A stretch of 8,399 nucleotides of DNA from NCBI GenBank assembly GCA_937871115.1, contig CALMXW010000012.1, positions 1 to 8,399 on the forward strand. Reading direction: 5' to 3'. The stretch's first letter is position 1; each line of letters starts with the position of its first letter. Shown here piece by piece: positions 5,207-8,399 of the stretch. Position numbers and translations under genes: made by a program. Source of the stretch: an uncultured bacterium. Its GTDB lineage: Bacteria > Patescibacteriota > Minisyncoccia > Phycocordibacterales > CAIJYI01. The notes beneath the pieces are model-generated. The model worked only from the letters and a program-made list of their open reading frames with translations, made no database searches and was not told the DNA's origin.

Positions 5207-6706
5207 CTATGCCATCTTTTTAAATTCCCCAATCGCTTCGGTAAGCTTTTTCATTGTAGCATCATCAAGCTTTTCGCCGGTCGCGATTTTTGCGATGAGA
5301 TCTTTTTCGTTTTGTTCCAAATAGCGATAGAGTTTTTCATCGAAGGCGCGGATCTGTGCTACATCGAGCTCATCGGTGAGGCCCTGCGTGACAGCAAAAA
5401 TGCCGACCACCTGGCGGGAAAGCGATTGTGGCTCCCACTGATCTTGTTTTAAGAGCTCCGTGAGGCGACGGCCGCGAGCGAGGTCGCGCTTTGTCGTTTC
5501 GTCGAGGTCGCCTTCAAACTGTGCAAAGGCGGCAAGCTCGCGAAATTGCGCCAACTCAAGACGCATCTTCCCCGCAAATTGCTTCATTGCTTTTGTCTGA
5601 GCAGAAGACCCGACGCGGGAGACAGAAAGTCCTACGTTGATAGCTGGGCGAACACCGGAAAAGAAAAGGTCCGTATCGAGATAAATTTGTCCGTCCGTAA
5701 TGGAAATGACATTGGTAGGAATGTAAGCAGAAACATCTCCCGCTTGCGTTTCAATGATCGGAAGTGTGGTGATTGAGCCCCCGCCATACTTTTCACTGAG
5801 ACGTGCCGAACGCTCGAGTAATCGTGAGTGGAGATAAAAGACATCTCCGGGATACGCCTCACGTCCAGGCGGACGACGAAGGAGGAGGGAAATTTCACGA
5901 TACGCCCACGCATGTTTTGAAAGATCGTCGTAAATAACGAGCACATCTTTTCCCTGATCCATAAAATACTCACCCATCGCCGCGGCAGAAAACGGCGCAA
6001 GGTATTGGAGCGAGGCTGGAGCCGAAGCTGGAGCGTCCACGATAATGGTGTAGTCCATACTCCCCCGTTCTCGTAGCTCGGAAATTATTTTCGCAGTCTT
6101 GGATTCTTTTTGCCCGACAGCAACATAGATACAAACCACATCCTGTCCCTTTTGGTTTATGATCGTGTCTACTGCAAGCGCTGTCTTTCCTGTCTGTCGG
6201 TCTCCGATGATGAGCTCGCGCTGTCCGCGACCAATGGGAATCATCGCGTCTATCGCACGCCACCCGGTCTGAAGTGGCTCGGTCACTGCTTTACGCGCCA
6301 TCACGCCCGGTGCAATTTTTTCAATCGGATACGTAGCAGAAGACACAATATTTCCACGAGCATCGAGCGGCTCCGCGAGAGGGCTCACCACCCGGCCAAG
6401 AAGCGCATCGCCCACGGGGATGCTCGCCACGCGCCCAGTCGTCTTTACCAAATCCCCCGCTTTGATACCCGAATAATCTCCCAGGATAATCGCGCCCACC
6501 GTGTCTTCTTCGAGATTCAGCGCGAGTCCCAAAATACCACCAGGAAATTCCAAGAGTTCAGAATAAAAACTTTCTGAGATACCAGAAATGCGGGCAATCC
6601 CGTCTTTGAGTTCAACAATCTCTCCTACATTTGACTGTTTCGCTCCGAGATCGAGTCCTTCTATTTCTTTCTTCAATTCTTCTACAATGCGTTTTGCGTC
6701 TGACAT
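5207..6706 (-). CDS. atpA: F1F0 ATP synthase subunit alpha
   Basis: Alpha forms the F1 hexamer with beta and carries the non-catalytic nucleotide sites plus the arginine that reaches into the catalytic sites. From the ATG at 6706 the product has 499 residues, close to the usual 500-515. Visible are the N-terminal beta barrel (about 25-95), the Walker A GDRQTGKT (168-175), the Walker B VLVIYDD (255-261), the [20 protein letters not shown] stretch (280-299), and [12 protein letters not shown] with Arg364 (equivalent to E. coli Arg373). A helical C-terminal domain follows. The frame stays open up to an ATG at 6808, which would add 34 residues. I reject that start because it lies in the loop of the upstream gene's terminator and the extension matches nothing in the family. 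A TATAAT lies 13 bases before the chosen start. It overlaps nothing and is followed by atpG after 8 bases; atpH, its usual upstream neighbour, is not present. Confidence 0.97.
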   Translation of the reverse strand: MSDAKRIVEELKKEIEGLDLGAKQSNVGEIVELKDGIARISGISESFYSELLEFPGGILGLALNLEEDTVGAIILGDYSGIKAGDLVKTTGRVASIPVGDALLGRVVSPLAEPLDARGNIVSSATYPIEKIAPGVMARKAVTEPLQTGWRAIDAMIPIGRGQRELIIGDRQTGKTALAVDTIINQKGQDVVCIYVAVGQKESKTAKIISELRERGSMDYTIIVDAPASAPASLQYLAPFSAAAMGEYFMDQGKDVLVIYDDLSKHAWAYREISLLLRRPPGREAYPGDVFYLHSRLLERSARLSEKYGGGSITTLPIIETQAGDVSAYIPTNVISITDGQIYLDTDLFFSGVRPAINVGLSVSRVGSSAQTKAMKQFAGKMRLELAQFRELAAFAQFEGDLDETTKRDLARGRRLTELLKQDQWEPQSLSRQVVGIFAVTQGLTDELDVAQIRAFDEKLYRYLEQNEKDLIAKIATGEKLDDATMKKLTEAIGEFKKMA

Positions 6707-6718
6707 TTGGATAAGTAA

Positions 6719-6724
6719 ATTATA
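6719..6724 (-). promoter_or_regulatory. Probable -10 element of atpAG
   Basis: A perfect TATAAT on the minus strand (6724-6719) lies between the upstream terminator and the atpA ATG at 6706. Transcription would start near 6712, so the leader would be only about 6 bases. No convincing -35 is visible at 16-18 bases, which lowers confidence. A second weak candidate (TTGCAA with TACTAT, 16-base spacing, about 6756-6783) lies upstream. Confidence 0.4.
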
Positions 6725-6793
6725 TTCTTGCTTGTTAGTAGCGCTTTCTTGCTCTTTATAGTACGGAAAAAACCCATTTTTGCAAACGAAACG

Positions 6794-6824
6794 AAAAAGC
6801 GAAGCCATTTAAAGCCCCGCTTTT
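6794..6824 (-). terminator. Intrinsic terminator of the Ig/pilin-like gene
   Basis: Read on the minus strand, AAAAGCGGGGC (6824-6814) pairs with GCTTCGCTTTT (6805-6795) through 11 bp including two G-U pairs, with an 8-base loop and a T-rich run afterwards (TTTTTCGTTTCGTTTG). It lies about 20 bases after the stop at 6846. It separates the surface-protein gene from atpA and shows that atpA is not cotranscribed with it. Confidence 0.75.
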
Positions 6825-6845
6825 CGAGAAAATTTTGTTTTCATC

Positions 6846-8399
6846 TTACCCCCCTAAAAACCGTGTCACCGGTGCAGCGACTCCAAGCCCGGTCACAATC
6901 GCCTTCACGATGAGCCAACCAGCGAGCGCAATAGCAAAGCCGATGACCACATAGAAGAAGATCTGGTGGGCTTGCTTTACCTTTCCTTCATCACCTTGGG
7001 CAGTGAGATAGAGGAAGCCGGCATAGCAGAAGAGCAGTGCGGCGAGTGGCATAGCAAGGACGAAGAGAAGGAAGTCCATCACATTTTTAAAGAGGGTGAT
7101 GAAGTCGAGGAACTGGCAGTTGTTGGCAATTCTTCGTGCATCAGTGACATCGTAGAGCGTGAGGGATTCGGTACCGCACGGTACGAGAGCATTCTCTTGT
7201 CCGTCGACTTTCTGAGCTTCTCCTTTCACGAGGTCGGGTTGTTTTGGTCCGCCTTGAATGCGGAGAATTCTTACGGATGATGTGGAGGTGACATCATCTT
7301 TTGAAACACAACTCAGGGTCAACACCATACCGGGAAGAACAGGTTCAAGGAAGGTCGTCGAACCGTTCATGCGAGTGATGTCGCCGGCCCAGACTTGATT
7401 TGGCTTACAGGTGGTAACACCGGTTACCGCATCGGCTGTGTTTTGACAGGAAGAGGCCGTACATAATTTTGCTTTCGTCACATTCCAAGAGACGGTAGTG
7501 ATCTCCCCACTCCCCGCCACCGTATCTGGATTGGCAGTGAGAGTAATGACAGGAGCGTTGCCGGTAAGTTTTGTCACACAGCACGCTCGGTCTGGTACTG
7601 CATCGGTCGGGGCACAGTCGCGAGTTGGGGATTTTATCGCACCGCCTGAACCAGAGCAAGCATTTTGAGATTGGCAGACTCCCGATCCTGGAGTGGAGGG
7701 GCTAGCACAGAGTGGATCGCGGTCAATAGGGAGATTGTCTCCTACGGTTACCGTCACTTGCTTACTTACACTCGTACCACTCGTACCAGTACAGATGAGA
7801 GAGAAAATGGTGGTATTAGTAAGACCATTGATAGTTTTTGTCCAGGTACCAGCATTGTGATTCACATTTCCACTCCACTTCTCATGACCTGATGCATTAC
7901 ATTGAGTGAAGGTATCCCCATCAATCGTCCAACTAAGAGTGGTGGTTTTTGGATCTCCAACGCCAATATTTGTGGGATCTGCACTGAATTTGAGTGTGCC
8001 TTTTGTTTTGATGGTGATGCTGTCGGTATTGGATGGATCTGATTCGTTGTTGGCGTAGTCGTAGGCTTTGACGAGATACACATAGGTCTGTCCATCAGCA
8101 ACATTTGAGTCAAGGAAATTACCCCGAGTAGAGACGCCTATCTTCTTGGTGGGAGTACAGTCTGTGGCTCCATCGGCAACGGTACAACGGTAGACATTGT
8201 ATCCAAGGACTCCGGTCTTTGGACAAGAAGTTGGGAGTGGAGGGAGAGTACCCCCACCGCCACCACCATCTCCAAGTCCTCCACCACCTCCTCCTCCACC
8301 ATTCGTCCCCACCGTTACCGTCACACTTCGTGAATCATTTCCCTTTGGTCCCGTACACGAGAGAGTGTAGGTGGTGGTTTGTGTAGGAGAGACTGATTC
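6846..8399 (-). CDS. Surface protein with Ig-like/FN3 repeats and C-terminal T4SS-pilin-like membrane domain (N-terminus beyond right edge)
   Basis: The frame is open from the right edge to TAA at 6848-6846, giving 517 visible residues; the true start is outside. Residues are numbered here from the edge. The first 30 are the end of an Ig-like repeat (TYTLSCTG, then VTVTV). A polyglycine linker follows (33-50), then a fibronectin type III-like domain (about 64-133, with GYNVYRC and YVYLVKAYDYANNESDPS). Next are an Ig-like domain (135-219), a Cys-rich linker (about 226-276, eight Cys including a CC pair), and a second Ig-like domain (283-381). The C-terminal 110 residues begin with LVPCG. They contain two hydrophobic helices (about 441-467 and 480-507) around TAQGDEGKVKQAHQIF, the pattern I recognise as the T4SS pilin (VirB2-like) family of candidate phyla. 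The protein is probably exported with its repeats outside and anchored by the C-terminal helices. The GTG at 8324 is not the real start. Confidence 0.85.
   Translation of the reverse strand, partial: ESVSPTQTTTYTLSCTGPKGNDSRSVTVTVGTNGGGGGGGGLGDGGGGGGTLPPLPTSCPKTGVLGYNVYRCTVADGATDCTPTKKIGVSTRGNFLDSNVADGQTYVYLVKAYDYANNESDPSNTDSITIKTKGTLKFSADPTNIGVGDPKTTTLSWTIDGDTFTQCNASGHEKWSGNVNHNAGTWTKTINGLTNTTIFSLICTGTSGTSVSKQVTVTVGDNLPIDRDPLCASPSTPGSGVCQSQNACSGSGGAIKSPTRDCAPTDAVPDRACCVTKLTGNAPVITLTANPDTVAGSGEITTVSWNVTKAKLCTASSCQNTADAVTGVTTCKPNQVWAGDITRMNGSTTFLEPVLPGMVLTLSCVSKDDVTSTSSVRILRIQGGPKQPDLVKGEAQKVDGQENALVPCGTESLTLYDVTDARRIANNCQFLDFITLFKNVMDFLLFVLAMPLAALLFCYAGFLYLTAQGDEGKVKQAHQIFFYVVIGFAIALAGWLIVKAIVTGLGVAAPVTRFLGG

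Noticed and set aside
8230..8324. C-rich/GGN-repeat tract as a CRISPR or tandem repeat array
   Set aside because: It is explained as a polyglycine linker in an open frame, with no regular repeat-spacer pattern.
7747..8324. Direct repeat GTTACCGTCAC at 7747-7757 and 8314-8324
   Set aside because: Both copies encode the conserved VTVTV end strand of Ig-like repeats; shared coding origin rather than a mobile-element or attachment site.
128..8399. UGA recoding, as in Gracilibacteria/Absconditabacteria
   Set aside because: No complete gene here ends in TGA, but none needs an in-frame TGA to reach family length either; the standard code explains everything.

Overview
The window most likely comes from a member of the Candidate Phyla Radiation (Patescibacteria, Parcubacteria-like). 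The evidence is a mix of compact housekeeping genes, a UvrC shortened at its C-terminus, a surface protein ending in the small T4SS-pilin-like membrane domain that is common in that group, very short intergenic gaps, and starts without Shine-Dalgarno sequences. This placement is inference; there is no rRNA gene here to confirm it. All complete genes read through with the standard code and stop at TAA or TAG.

Layout from left to right. Minus strand, 2719 down to the left edge: uvrC (excinuclease nuclease subunit), murA (first committed step of peptidoglycan synthesis), and the N-terminus of an unknown small protein cut by the window edge. The gaps are 51 and 9 bases and no terminator is visible between them, so they probably form one transcript, with a possible extra promoter before murA. 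At 2730-2780 the uvrC promoter and a plus-strand promoter lie back to back with overlapping -35 boxes. The plus-strand promoter drives a cold-shock-domain protein gene. Its roughly 90-base leader can form two mutually exclusive hairpins, one of which closes the region just before the start codon. An intrinsic terminator follows the cold-shock gene. Next comes a plus-strand pair of unrecognised genes, a 99-residue helical protein and a 267-residue protein with a Gly/Tyr-rich tail.

From 4320 onward everything is on the minus strand again. The F1 ATP synthase genes atpA (alpha) and atpG (gamma) stand as an isolated pair, convergent with the 267-residue gene and without atpH upstream or atpD/atpC downstream. 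Before atpA, an intrinsic terminator ends a long surface-protein gene that is cut by the right edge. It encodes Ig-like and fibronectin-type repeats, a polyglycine linker, a Cys-rich linker, and a C-terminal two-helix membrane domain of the T4SS pilin type.

The points most worth following up are the switch-like cold-shock leader, the Ig/FN3-to-pilin fusion, the split ATP synthase operon, and the absence of Shine-Dalgarno sequences at every start in the window. I found no CRISPR array, tRNA, insertion sequence or recognisable defence system. The gene-free stretches are all shorter than 300 bases and are covered by the listed regulatory features.
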